Source: Strobilurus pachycystidiatus (taxonomy: Eukaryota; Basidiomycota; Agaricomycetes; Agaricales; Physalacriaceae). Taken from it: DNA of 64,000 nucleotides. Numbering within the stretch: position 1 is the stretch's first letter; every line of letters starts with the position of its first letter. The stretch is from NCBI GenBank assembly GCA_019915135.1, contig JAHLMK010000013.1, positions 1,240,001-1,304,000 of the forward strand, read 5' to 3'. Both the position numbers and the translations under genes were made by a program. The notes under the pieces were generated by a model. It had not been told where the DNA came from and did no database searches. It saw only the letters and a list, made by a program, of their open reading frames with translations. Positions 1 to 8,840 of the stretch are shown in pieces.

Positions 1-1765
1 CGTCTTTCTTGGTGAGATCGAACAGGGGGCGCGCAATCCGAGAGAAACCTTCAATGAAACGACGGTAGAAATTTCCAAAGCCAAGGAATGATTGGACGTC
101 CTTGACATTCCGAGGTAACGGCCATTTGGCGACACCGTCTACCTTGACTGGGTCCATGCGAAGTTCATTGTGAGAGATGATGAGTCCGAGGAATTCAATA
201 GACTCAGCTTCAAAGGTGCACTTCTCGGGCTTAGCATAGAGATCGTGCTCCTTTAGGCGCTGGAGAACCTGCAAGACGACCTTGCGGTGTTCTTCTAAGG
301 TCTTGGTGAAGATTAAGATGTCGTCCATGTATACGACAACTTTGCCGGAGTCGATCAGGTCCTTGAGAATGGTATTCATCATTGCTTGAAACGTGGCAGG
401 AGAATTCATAAGACCAAAGAACATCACCAAGGGTTCAAACAGACCGCAGTTTGTCTTGAATGCGCCTTTCCACTCGTCTCCTTCCTTGATTCGGCAGTTG
501 TTGTAGCCTTGACGAAGGTCTACCTTTGAAAAGTAACGAGCACCCTTGAGTTTATCGATCAATTCTCCAATGAGCGGGAGTGGGTACTCGTTCTTGATGG
601 TGCCTTTGTTAAGTTCGCGATAATCCTGGACAGGGCGTAGTTTTCCGTCTTTCTTTTTAACAAAGAAGAAGGGACTCGCCATGGGAGACTTGGAAGGACG
701 TATGTATCCTTTTGCCAGGTTTTCGTCGAGAAAAGCGTCAAGTTCAGCTTGTTCAGTTGGAGACAATGGGTAGGTTTTGCATGTTTTTGGCTCGAAACCG
801 GGTTTGAGATCAATGGCATGATCCCAGGGGCTGTGCTGGGGAAGCCGGTCCGATGTGTGCTTGTCAAAGACAGTGAGATAGGCATGATATTGAGAAGGAA
901 TACGCTCAGCGAGAGGACGGGTGTCCTTGGGTATTTGACTAGCTTCAGCAAGTTCCTGCGCCTTGCTAAATCCAGCACGTATTTGAATAGAGGGACCATC
1001 AGGAGTTTGTGGATCTCGCACCGGGCGGGGATAATCATCCCGAAATACTTGAGTGTACATCTGCTCTTCCCATTCTCTTGGGACCTCCACTTCTTCTTCA
1101 TCGTCCTCGGTGAACAAGACGACGGGAATTTGAACCCGATTGTAAACGCGGGGTCGGATGCTTCGACGTTGTCCGGCTGTACGCTGGACTGGGACAGGCC
1201 GGAGGTTGCCTTCGCGATCCTTCCATTGAACTTGGTAGTCTCGATGGTGAAGACGAGGGTCGTGAGGAGAGCGTTTAGTGGGGATGGGAATGCGTTTGGC
1301 GTGAGCACGTACGTCAGTCACCGGGGGGTTGTTGAGGGTACAAGAGTTGGGACAGCGAGTGAAATCTATCTGGACACCAGCCCAGTCTATTTCTGGGTTG
1401 TGTTCGTCGAGCCAGTCAGTGCCAAGGATAACGTCGTGATCACCAATGTCAGTGACGTAGAGCTCGATTAGCTCTTCGTGATAGGAATGACCGTCTCGGC
1501 TATAGATCCGGATGCGCTGGGTAGTATAGTGTCGGACCCAGCCCATAACGTTTTCGGTGCCGTCAACGTTGCGAACAGGGAAAGGGGAGGAAAGGGGCAT
1601 GAGGGTGAAATGATGCTGGTTTGCATAGCGGGCGTTGATAATAATACCTTCAGCGCCGCTATCAATTAGAGCTTGTGCGACGATTTTTCTGCCAGTGATT
1701 TTGCCAATGAATTCAAGTTCCAGTGTGATCGAGGGTGTCTGTCGGTTCTGGGTGACTGCTGACAT
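1..1765 (-). CDS. pol polyprotein, element 1: aspartic protease and reverse transcriptase (partial)
   Basis: Reading leftwards from an ATG at 1765, the frame stays open to the window edge. A retropepsin-like motif LIDSGAEG lies near 1650-1675, followed by a protease-RT linker. The RT palm then reads SPMASPFFFVKKKDG near 640-685, FGLMNSPATFQ near 385-420 and the catalytic YMDDILIF near 315-340. It would copy the element RNA into cDNA in virus-like particles. The frame is also open upstream of the ATG and overlaps the end of gag in the -1 frame, so pol could be made by a -1 frameshift or by re-initiation. The connection, RNase H and integrase domains are outside the window. Confidence 0.9.
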   Translation of the reverse strand, partial: MSAVTQNRQTPSITLELEFIGKITGRKIVAQALIDSGAEGIIINARYANQHHFTLMPLSSPFPVRNVDGTENVMGWVRHYTTQRIRIYSRDGHSYHEELIELYVTDIGDHDVILGTDWLDEHNPEIDWAGVQIDFTRCPNSCTLNNPPVTDVRAHAKRIPIPTKRSPHDPRLHHRDYQVQWKDREGNLRPVPVQRTAGQRRSIRPRVYNRVQIPVVLFTEDDEEEVEVPREWEEQMYTQVFRDDYPRPVRDPQTPDGPSIQIRAGFSKAQELAEASQIPKDTRPLAERIPSQYHAYLTVFDKHTSDRLPQHSPWDHAIDLKPGFEPKTCKTYPLSPTEQAELDAFLDENLAKGYIRPSKSPMASPFFFVKKKDGKLRPVQDYRELNKGTIKNEYPLPLIGELIDKLKGARYFSKVDLRQGYNNCRIKEGDEWKGAFKTNCGLFEPLVMFFGLMNSPATFQAMMNTILKDLIDSGKVVVYMDDILIFTKTLEEHRKVVLQVLQRLKEHDLYAKPEKCTFEAESIEFLGLIISHNELRMDPVKVDGVAKWPLPRNVKDVQSFLGFGNFYRRFIEGFSRIARPLFDLTKKD

Positions 1766-1881
1766 TCGAAGTTCTTTGGGATGGGTACGCTCACAAAGGG
1801 TTGATAACACAGAGAATCGATTGGTAAAATTTGTGACAGAATTGCGTACAGCTCCTCCTAACGTCGGGGTAGGGGAGCGCT

Positions 1882-3495
1882 CTAAAAATCCAGGCCAGCG
1901 ACATCCTTCAAGAAAGCCAAGGCCTGCGCCTTCTCATCTCCCTGTAGGCCACGGAGCAAGTTGGCCGCGTTGCTAATTTGTTGAATTGCATCGGCAGACG
2001 ATGCGGGAGCAGTGTCGGAGGAAGTGGGAACAGCCGTGACAGCGGCGGACGTATCAGCGGCGCGAATGGTGCGGTTTGCGGCCGGAGCAGAGGCGCTGGT
2101 ACCAAAGCGAGTAGGACAGTCCTTGGACATATGGTTGGGGCCGCGGCATCTAAAGCAAGCGCCCTTCCTGCGAAGGATTTCGCGCTCCTCGGGGGTCAGC
2201 CTAGTCAAAGGAGAGGACGAGGTAGCACCTGTGTTACGGGATGCATCCACATCCATAGGTACTCCCATATCTTGAGCGGGAGCCGGGGCGCGCTGGGGCG
2301 GGGCACGAGGAGCGTAAATGCCGGGAGAGGAGTGGGAGCGCTGTGTCCAGTTAGCCTTTTCAGCCTTGCGGGCTTCATAGGCATGCTGCATCTCAACAGC
2401 GCGGGTCTTGAACTTGTCAAGGGTATCGGGAATGGGGTAGGACATGCAGATTCGGTCCAAGAGACTGGGGTTCAAGCCGCGTTTGAAGAAGTAGAGTAAC
2501 GAGCTTTCGTCGAACTGGGAGTCATCAGCGTAGCCATCAAAAGCAGTGATGAACTTATCAATTGAAGATAAGTCCTTTTCCTGGCGGATGGTCTCGATGG
2601 CGGTACGCGCAGCAGTGATTGGGTCGATGGCCGCATAGTCGGCTTTGAACTTCTCGATGATAGATGCCTGTGTGGTCCAGCGTTTGCTGGCAGCTGGGAT
2701 GGTATTATCGTCCTGATCGGCATCGTACTCTTTCATGCGGCGTTCTGCCCATTTACCGGCGAGGGGTCCCTTGAAATATGAAAGGAAGACCGAGACCTTC
2801 TCAATCTCAGTAGAATAGCGGGCAGTGTTCAGCCGCATGTGGTTGCGGTATTGGGCCAGCCATGTAGTAGATGTGGCGCGGTCGCCGACGAAGTCGTCAA
2901 GCTTAGCTCCACGCTCGCTGGGAATAGTAGTCATGATAGGAGGGACTGGGTGAACTGGAAAAGATGGAGACGATGACCGAGAGGGATTGGAAGAGGAAGA
3001 TGACGATGAAGACGGGGGAGTCGATGGTTCAGAGGGTTCGGGGTCTAAAGCGAGAGGTTGGGATTCAGGTGGTGAATTGTCCTGGACTGGGGATGGAACT
3101 GGGGAGGTAGGAGCAGAGTTAAAGGTTGGTTCCGATCGGACAGGAGACGGTGGAGCAGAGGGGACTGGGGTACGAGGTGCAGGTGAGCCTGAGGTCTGTG
3201 TGGATGATTGTAACTCAGCTCGAGTGCGCTCTTCTAAACGCCTTTTAGCCTCCTGATGCTCTTCTGATTCAAGGTAGTACTTGTCTCCGTTTGGTTCAAG
3301 GTAATGCCAAGATTCGGGGTAGTCTTCGTCTTCTGGCTCGTAGAAGATCTCCTGGGGGTGATACTCTTCGTCGAGTTGGAAGTACTTGCCCTGATGAAGG
3401 TAGGCGCCGGGAGGTGGTGTGGGAGGCGCTTCTTCTGCAGAGAAGCGGGCGATGATGGGAGGATAGGAGTGCGTGGACCGGTATCGGTGTCACGC
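1882..3495 (-). CDS. gag, element 1 (main reading frame)
   Basis: A 350-codon ATG ORF (2934-1882) is preceded by in-frame open sequence back to about 3495 that looks coding (acidic and aromatic stretch with PQEIFYEPEDEDYPESW, then a Pro/Ser-rich linker). The core from SERGAKLDDF onwards is a retrotransposon gag capsid-like helical region. It is followed by a CCHC knuckle CFRCRGPNHMSKDC near 2120-2165 for RNA packaging, and an Ala/Thr-rich tail. The stop is the TAG of GAT TTT TAG at 1882. The likely authentic N-terminus (ATG 3674) lies in another frame, which suggests an indel near 3480-3495 in this copy or an error in the sequence. Confidence 0.8.
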
Positions 3496-3674
3496 CAGAA
3501 ACTGCGGTGATCTCCGCGATGACGAGCCCTAATAGCAGCCGGTAGAGTGTGAAAAAGGACTTCGCGGTGGGTTAACGTACGGGGAGTGGCAGCTGCAGTC
3601 TTCTTGAATACAAGGCGTGTGGGACGAGGTTGAGAGGCAGGTGTGGGGTCTGAGGTTGTGCGGTCGGCGGGCAT
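3470..3674 (-). pseudogene. gag N-terminal segment, element 1, out of frame with the rest
   Basis: ATG at 3674 opens a frame beginning MPADRTTSDPTPAS about 45 nt inside the 5' LTR, where gag should start. The frame continues to 3234. The section after about 3480 makes less sense than the next frame, which picks up the conserved-looking gag N-terminal region. An in-frame TGA just upstream of that second frame prevents a simple read-through. I infer one frameshift between the two pieces. Confidence 0.45.
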
Positions 3675-3719
3675 GCGCCGAGCGAGGGTGTGAGGTGGGT
3701 GTAGAAGAGTCTGTTCTAG

Positions 3720-4190
3720 TGTCAAGACTGGCGCCCGAATACTAAGGCGACCACCCAAGTCACAAACAAGACAGAGAAGAGGGATAGAGATTGAAGTATA
3801 AGATGTGGAGGAGTGTGTTGAGCTACAACAGTACTAGGAGCGACCAAGCAGTGAGTAGACGAAGAGAACAGACTGAGGAAACTAAAGGGAAGGGAGCTAC
3901 TATATATATACAAAGTCCGTGGCTGTGTAGTAAGGAGGAGAACAATAAGACAATAGGAAGTCCTAATGTGGCGAGACAATAGGCGGGCCGGAGTAGAGAC
4001 AATAGGCGGTCCGGAGTGGACCCAGGTGGTCATCAGACCACTGATTGACAGGTCTAGGCAATGCCAAGACGATGGATGCCAAGTGAATGTGGGCTAGGCC
4101 CAGGCCGAGGTGAATGTAGAGATGGGAGAATGTGGCGATGTCGGGAGTGGAGACGTGATGGAGGAAGCAGAATAGAGGCGATTCGTGACA
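3720..4190 (-). repeat. 5' LTR of element 1 (471 bp)
   Basis: In minus orientation the sequence starts TGTCACGAATCG at 4190 and ends TTGACA at 3720, giving the short terminal inverted repeat TGTCA/TGACA. The right boundary is fixed because Plavaka coding sequence resumes at 4191. The left boundary rests on the inverted termini and on gag starting about 45 nt further on. The partner LTR is outside the window. Confidence 0.8.
3900..3910 (-). promoter_or_regulatory. TATA box within LTR of element 1
   Basis: Alternating TATATATATA on the minus strand in the middle of the LTR, in the position expected for the U3 promoter that drives the genomic RNA. Confidence 0.55.
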
Positions 4191-5488
4191 GTGAGTTCTT
4201 TTTTGGTGAGACGTCCCTTGCAAGCTTTTTCGAGAGGGAGATAGGCGATTAGGATACAGGCCTGCTCTGAGGGCTTACGGCGGAGACGGCTAGGAATATT
4301 TCCGAGGGTAAGGTAGACCGGATAGGCCTGACGGTTGCCGGAGAATTGGGTCAGTTGCGTTTTGTCCGTCGAGATGATGACCGGCGCCAAGGTATGTCCT
4401 TTGGGTAGCCTTGTCTAGAGCGCGGTGAGTCACTTATGGAACAACACTTGAAAGAAATAACATACCTGGATGTAGCCCCACCACTCGGACGTCCACATTT
4501 CATTGAAAACGCGGGTAGTCTTGCTTTTGTCGCTGAATATCTTCTTCGGGCGATAGACGATATTCTCGGCAAGTGAGGGGTCTCCCCACAGACTCTGTAT
4601 AGCCTGGAGAACGTCGCGATGCCGCAGAATAAATTTCTCGTTGGGTCGGTCGGGAAAGCTGAAGCGCTTAGTGCGCCACGGTCCAGCTCGCCCAGGAATC
4701 GCATCAACCTTTCGGTGCAGTCCACGAGTATTCTTGAAGGATAGACCCAACTTCTCGAGAACCTAGACAAAATAAGCGGAGAACTAGCAAGAGGTAACAG
4801 GAAGACGCACCCCGGGAATGGAAAGCAGACGGTCAAACGAGTTGTGGCCTATTCCGTCTTTTACCATCCATTGCGCCACGCGCCAATCGAGTTCCGATGC
4901 AAACGGAGCGTAAGCATTGGATTCCTGACGGCCGGATCCATCCATAGCAACGTCGCCGTCCCCGAACTTTCGCGCCCAACGTTCATGCAGAGTGTCCGAC
5001 ATTCGGATGGCTACACCTGCTGTAAGATCTTCCTCCTCCACCCGGGTGTCGTCTTCGTCTGCTAGAAGGCGCCGCTGAGCGCCGAGCATGGCTGCAAGCC
5101 TTCGATTTTCGGCAGTAGAGGGTCCAGGGCCTGCTTCCCCAATGCCGGGGGTTTCGGTGGGTTCGAGAGGGGTGGCGACGAAATGGAAGAGATCGTTCTC
5201 CTCTAGGAGCTCGCGAGATATTTCGTCTGGGTCTTCCTCCGCCATGGGATCGTCGTCGGGATCAACGTCGGAGTCGCCATCGTCGACAACGTTTGCCATG
5301 CCAGTGTCGACCGTCTCTAAATCGTCATCGGGACCGTCTTCCGCGGTGACGTTGGACGGTGCACCCTGCGGTGTGTTGATAGACGCCAAGTACCATGAGC
5401 AGGATTTGGCCTGGCGCATGTGGCTTCGCATATGGCGGTCTTTTGCAAATGTTCGATCGCAGGCTGGGTTCAGGCAGGCGGACGGCAT
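4191..5488 (-). pseudogene. Plavaka-family DNA transposase, 5' part, cut by LTR insertion
   Basis: ATG at 5488 starts with a C2H2-like finger (CLNPACDRTFAKDRHMRSH...C), a linker with acidic runs, then the characteristic ELDWRVAQWMVKDG segment. Two introns can be placed: 4763-4810 (acceptor TCTAG) and 4415-4465 (GTATGT...CTAG). They join to exon 3, which carries the family hallmark region with STDKTQLTQFSGN and YPVYLTLGNIP, as in Plavaka/CACTA-like transposases of basidiomycetes. The reading frame stops at 4190/4191, where the LTR begins, so the catalytic remainder is missing. Exons 226 + 99 + about 75 codons remain. No terminal inverted repeats of the transposon could be defined. Confidence 0.85.
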
Positions 5489-5642
5489 AGCGAGTAAGAG
5501 GAGGGAGTTGAATGAGAGAGGGAGAGGGAGGAAAGTTAGAGGAGGAAGATAAGGGGGTGATATCCTGCCTGGGAATTATCAGCACATGGCAGACGACAAG
5601 AGAAGACCAACTCACATGGCTGAAGGTGTTCTAAACAGACGT

Positions 5643-5680
5643 CCTGTTGTCATTCATCTCGCTTGAACGATGACAACAGG
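5643..5680. repeat. 11-bp perfect inverted repeat (hairpin)
   Basis: CCTGTTGTCAT at 5643-5653 is exactly mirrored at 5670-5680 with a 16-nt loop. It lies about 160 bp upstream of the Plavaka start codon and could belong to that transposon's subterminal region or be a transcription signal. Nothing else identifies it. Confidence 0.6.
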
Positions 5681-5905
5681 AAAAGAGCGCGTAGAGCGCG
5701 TCGAGTGCTCGGCACTGTGTTGTGGCGGGGACTGCAACTGCGAGCAGCAGAATGATTTCTTTCAGGCAGCTGGGCAGTGGTGGGTCAGAAAAGGAGGCGG
5801 GAAGTGCTTATATGACGCACCATCGTCCGTAGATGTAACAAGATGCTGAGGCTGTGTAGTCGGATTGACAATGCAAGTCGAATTTGCCGAAGTGCGCCCT
5901 TGAAT

Positions 5906-5955
5906 ACTCCTGGAGGGATTCGAACCCTCCATAGGCAGCCCGACGCGCCAGGAGT
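5906..5955 (-). other. Truncated tRNA-like fold (acceptor stem plus T-arm)
   Basis: On the minus strand a 7-bp acceptor-like stem (ACTCCTG with CAGGAGT) encloses a perfect 5-bp T-arm (GAGGG-TTCGAAT-CCCTC) whose loop is the canonical TTCGAAT and contains a consensus Pol III B box. Only 19 nt lie between the 5' strand and the T-arm, instead of about 41, so the D-arm and anticodon arm are absent. It is either a tRNA gene with an internal deletion, a tRNA-derived SINE head, or a chance fold. No A box is evident. Confidence 0.5.
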
Positions 5956-6049
5956 GAAAGTGAGCAGGCAACGTTCGTGTCGTCGTTGGCCAGCGTCGCG
6001 TCAACGTGGTCTGGCGTCCGCGTCGTTATGCGGCGTGGGGTCGCCTTTG

Positions 6050-6376
6050 TGGTTCCGCGTTATCGGAGCGCGGGGAAGTCTTCTGCCGTCAGTGCGCCGT
6101 TGCCGTTGGGTGGGGGTTGGAGGTGCGAGGGTAGGAGTCCTAGCCCTGATTGTTGTTGGGCGAGTGTCGACTGGGACTGCAAGACTGCGGTTGGGTTTGT
6201 GATTGGAAGGGCGTAGGCGTTGGCTGTTGTCCCAGCGCTGGGAAATCGTCCTCGTCGCGCCGGGGGCGGGCGCTTGGTGTGAAACGTGTGCAGGATTGTT
6301 GCGGGTGAAATGAGCACACGGGATGAATGGACGTCGGCATTTTTTTTCTGGCGGCGTCGTCGGCGTTTTCTGGCAT
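6050..6376 (-). pseudogene. Possible decayed coding fragment with repeated DFPALG-type motif
   Basis: Two overlapping minus-strand frames contain DEDDFPALGQQ (near 6240) and TAEDFPALR (near 6060-6085) with a Gln/Pro-rich stretch between. Joining them needs one frameshift. DFPALG motifs occur in the N-terminal region of NOT2/CNOT2-like proteins, but no C-terminal NOT domain is visible, so the assignment is weak. Confidence 0.25.
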
Positions 6377-6840
6377 TGTCAGAAGTCTGCAGTGTTCATT
6401 GAAGAAAACTCTCTAGAGACAAAATGAAACGTACCTACCTGGCAGATCCCCGCAGTCAGTCTGCCAGGCCCCGTTCCACCAACCGCGCCGGGGCAGTCGC
6501 ATGCGTGGCGCTCACATCCAATCCAAACTGTCCGCTGCAGTCGCCGTCTTTGTCCATGACTGCGGCTGCCTCAAAATGAGGGGTTACGCGGCTGGCGGCG
6601 GCGTTGAAAGCCGGCTGACGCGCTGGCTGAGAATCCAACCTCATCCACGCCGTTTGCGAGGCGTGGAGACAGGAGCGACATCCAATTCTGGCGGTAATCA
6701 ATAGCGCCGGGTTCCAAGAGGGCGTGGGAGGCAGTAGGAGGCCGGATGCAACGTTCTCATTGCCTTGCTATGGTGGCAGGAGGCAACGAAGACGCACTCG
6801 AACTTTCGGTCCGATCTAACCGATTGCAAGGTGGATGCGT

Positions 6841-6893
6841 ATGACGTCTTAAGGCCTTAGAAAATGAACTTTCCTAAGGCCGTAAGACGTCAT
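6841..6893. repeat. 20-bp near-perfect inverted repeat, 13-nt loop
   Basis: ATGACGTCTTAAGGCCTTAG (6841-6860) is mirrored at 6874-6893 with a single mismatch. The loop itself is partly symmetrical (GAAAA...TTTC). It may be a miniature foldback element or a structured RNA site. Confidence 0.8.
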
Positions 6894-7056
6894 GATAGTA
6901 AGTGCTCTGCAAGCACCAGACGTTCAGATTGAGAACAAGTGAAACTTAACGGATTAGACGGTGCTTCCTGGCCTGAAGAAACATTGCAGCAACTCGTATA
7001 GGTCGGGGGCAGTGGTAACCAGAAACGCAAGGCGTTCGAATTTGGCTGAGACTTGT

Positions 7057-7250
7057 GGTGTGGACTCACCACGTAAACAATGGGCTGATAAATCAAGTGT
7101 TGCCGTCAGTACTAGAGGCTTTGAGACTATCTTGAAGAGTGCTGATAGATATCCAATAGTATACTAATAGTCTGGTGTAGAGCTGTTTGCGGAGAAGTGA
7201 AGATAAACCGTCGCAAGTGAGTGAGTCCAAGGTGTGGACTCACCACGTAA
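7057..7250 (+). repeat. 20-bp direct repeat GGTGTGGACTCACCACGTAA, two copies
   Basis: Identical copies at 7057-7076 and 7231-7250. The second is preceded by GTGAGTCCA, which pairs with TGGACTCAC inside the repeat, so each copy sits in a small palindrome. Both lie upstream of the gene at 7404. Confidence 0.75.
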
Positions 7251-7403
7251 GATCACTGTAATCGAGTGATGAAGATGATCGCTCTTTGTCTTCCGACCAC
7301 CATTGTCCCAACAGCCACTTTTCAACAGCCGCCCAGTCCCTCAGCAATCACATTCCAACGCTCGCCCGGGCACAGCTGTGCCTGCCTCGACGATTTTCTA
7401 TCC

Positions 7404-7963
7404 ATGGCGCGGACAAAGAAGATTGCCACTGCGAAGGAGCTCCAAGCTCTTGAGGATGAGCGCGAACGCCGGTGGCAGAAACGACACGAGGAGGAGGAGG
7501 CGGCCAAGCACCAGGACGAGCAGAGCAGCATGGAAGAAGCAGAAAAGCTTGCACGACGGCGGGCGACGTGGCGGAAATCCAAAGCAAGGTGTGTGACACT
7601 TATTTCTTGCATTCCTCATCTCATTCTATGTATAGAAAACGTGCGATGGTGCAAGACGGGCCATCTGATAAACATGCCACCTACCGAGCTCAGCAGAATG
7701 GGTACGCCGCTGTGTACCGCGCTTCCCGACGGCCACTCTTACGCTCCAAAAGCCAGCAACGCCGCTACCTGTACGATTCATCTAAGTTCCACTATATTGA
7801 CAGCTCACCTGCATGTTCCAGGGAAAACCCTACCCTTCTACAGCGCAGTGGACGTCTCCAGCAACCAGAGGACTATGACGAATCGGCTTTGCGCGTCCGA
7901 GAGTGGAATAACGAGCTGAAGGGGGAACACCGTCGACGTCTTGTGGCGGGCGAGCAAAGTTAG
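7404..7963 (+). CDS. Small basic coiled-coil protein, function unknown
   Basis: ATG 7404 begins MARTKKIATAKELQAL and runs into a highly charged Glu/Arg/Lys helix (about residues 10-62). An intron at 7589-7635 (GT...TATAG, 47 nt) joins in phase to the second exon. A further 51-nt in-frame segment (7771-7821, GTACGA...CCAG) may be an intron or retained. The C-terminal part is basic and ends at TAG 7961-7963. No domain recognised. An upstream in-frame ATG at 7266 exists but adds low-complexity sequence. Confidence 0.5.
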
Positions 7964-8748
7964 ACGGTACCACCACAATGGCATTATACTACATTACCAT
8001 TCAACTATTTTCAATTGCCTGTCTACCAAAATAGAGGTATCTAAATCACAATGTTCGTGCGCACGCCGCACTTGTGCTTAAATAGTATAGTGTACACGTG
8101 CATCATGTTTATTTGATTGCCAATGTTTGGAAGTCATTGTCTCTTGCCTTCGACCACCACCTGCTCACCGATGCTTACCGACTCTTTGGCCACATCGTGA
8201 GTGTTTCTGTGTTTATGCGCCTCTCATTTCTTCTTCCGTCCGCTGGGCAAGCATGGATGGCGGGGTCTGTCAACTCCACCACGGGACGCGCCGGCTCATC
8301 TGTGCTTGTCAAGATCCCTTACTTGGCTGTTCCCCCCCCCCCATTCCCTTCACAAAAGCTTGAATACTAATCCGTTCATGCATCAGATGATTCTGCCCAT
8401 ACTCGCTGGGTACCGCCCTTGTTTTCGAGCTTGACACCGGTCATGATTTAGCACAGGGTCACATTGGGTTTGAGGACGACGCCACACTCCGCAAAGTAAA
8501 TTGATTCGCAACCAACTGGCACTCTACTTGCTGAAAACGATCTCTGGTCATTATGCCTACTTCTGCACTGTATGTCGCCGAATGCTCTCCAGTGGAATAT
8601 CCCTTTGAATTGATAGGCTAGGTTGTGCCAGGTCCCCGCTAATGACTGTGTTTACGTAGTACTGTGCGCCCGGGCATCGAGGCCCGTCGCTTAGCTCTTA
8701 TTAGTCTGACTGGCTGCGTGTTTCCGATCGCATTTCGGCTAGCAATAA
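7964..8748. other. Intergenic stretch
   Basis: No supported gene. It includes a run of ten C at about 8332-8341. Short open frames here lack coding character. Confidence 0.5.
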
Positions 8749-8755
8749 TATAAAG
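8749..8755 (+). promoter_or_regulatory. TATA box upstream of the DUF6532-like gene
   Basis: TATAAAG about 92 bp upstream of the ATG at 8841, followed by a C/T-rich leader (CCCCCCAC...CTTTCCTTAC), as in many fungal promoters. Confidence 0.5.
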
Positions 8756-8840
8756 GTGAGCCTCTGCCCATTCTTCGTCAACATCCCCCCACTTTCCTTA
8801 CTCATTTATTTCTACAGCCTCACTCTTTTACTATCAACCT

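Larger units (their letters stand above)
1..4190 (-). mobile_element. Ty3/gypsy LTR retrotransposon, element 1 (5' part; continues past left edge)
   Basis: Minus-strand element seen from its 5' LTR (3720-4190) through gag (about 3674-1882) and protease plus reverse transcriptase (1765-1). RNase H, integrase and the 3' LTR would lie left of the window, so the target-site duplication cannot be tested. Its outer end at 4190 abuts a Plavaka transposase exon, so the element inserted into that older transposon. The RT has the usual FGLxNSPATFQ form of motif B, unlike the other two elements here. The gag N-terminus appears frame-broken near 3.48 kb, so this copy may be defective. Confidence 0.9.
6377..7265. 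other. Non-coding stretch with hairpin and direct repeats
   Basis: No convincing gene. The stretch contains the 20-bp hairpin at 6841-6893 and the 20-bp direct repeat at 7057/7231. Confidence 0.5.

Noticed and set aside
749..1471. 240-codon plus-strand ORF
   Set aside because: Antisense to the protease-RT linker and RT of element 1, which is clearly coding on the minus strand.
3720..3740. Plus-strand TGGCGCCCGAA, like a tRNA-Lys primer-binding site
   Set aside because: Wrong strand and inside the LTR end of a minus-strand element; GGCGCC is palindromic, so the match is likely chance.
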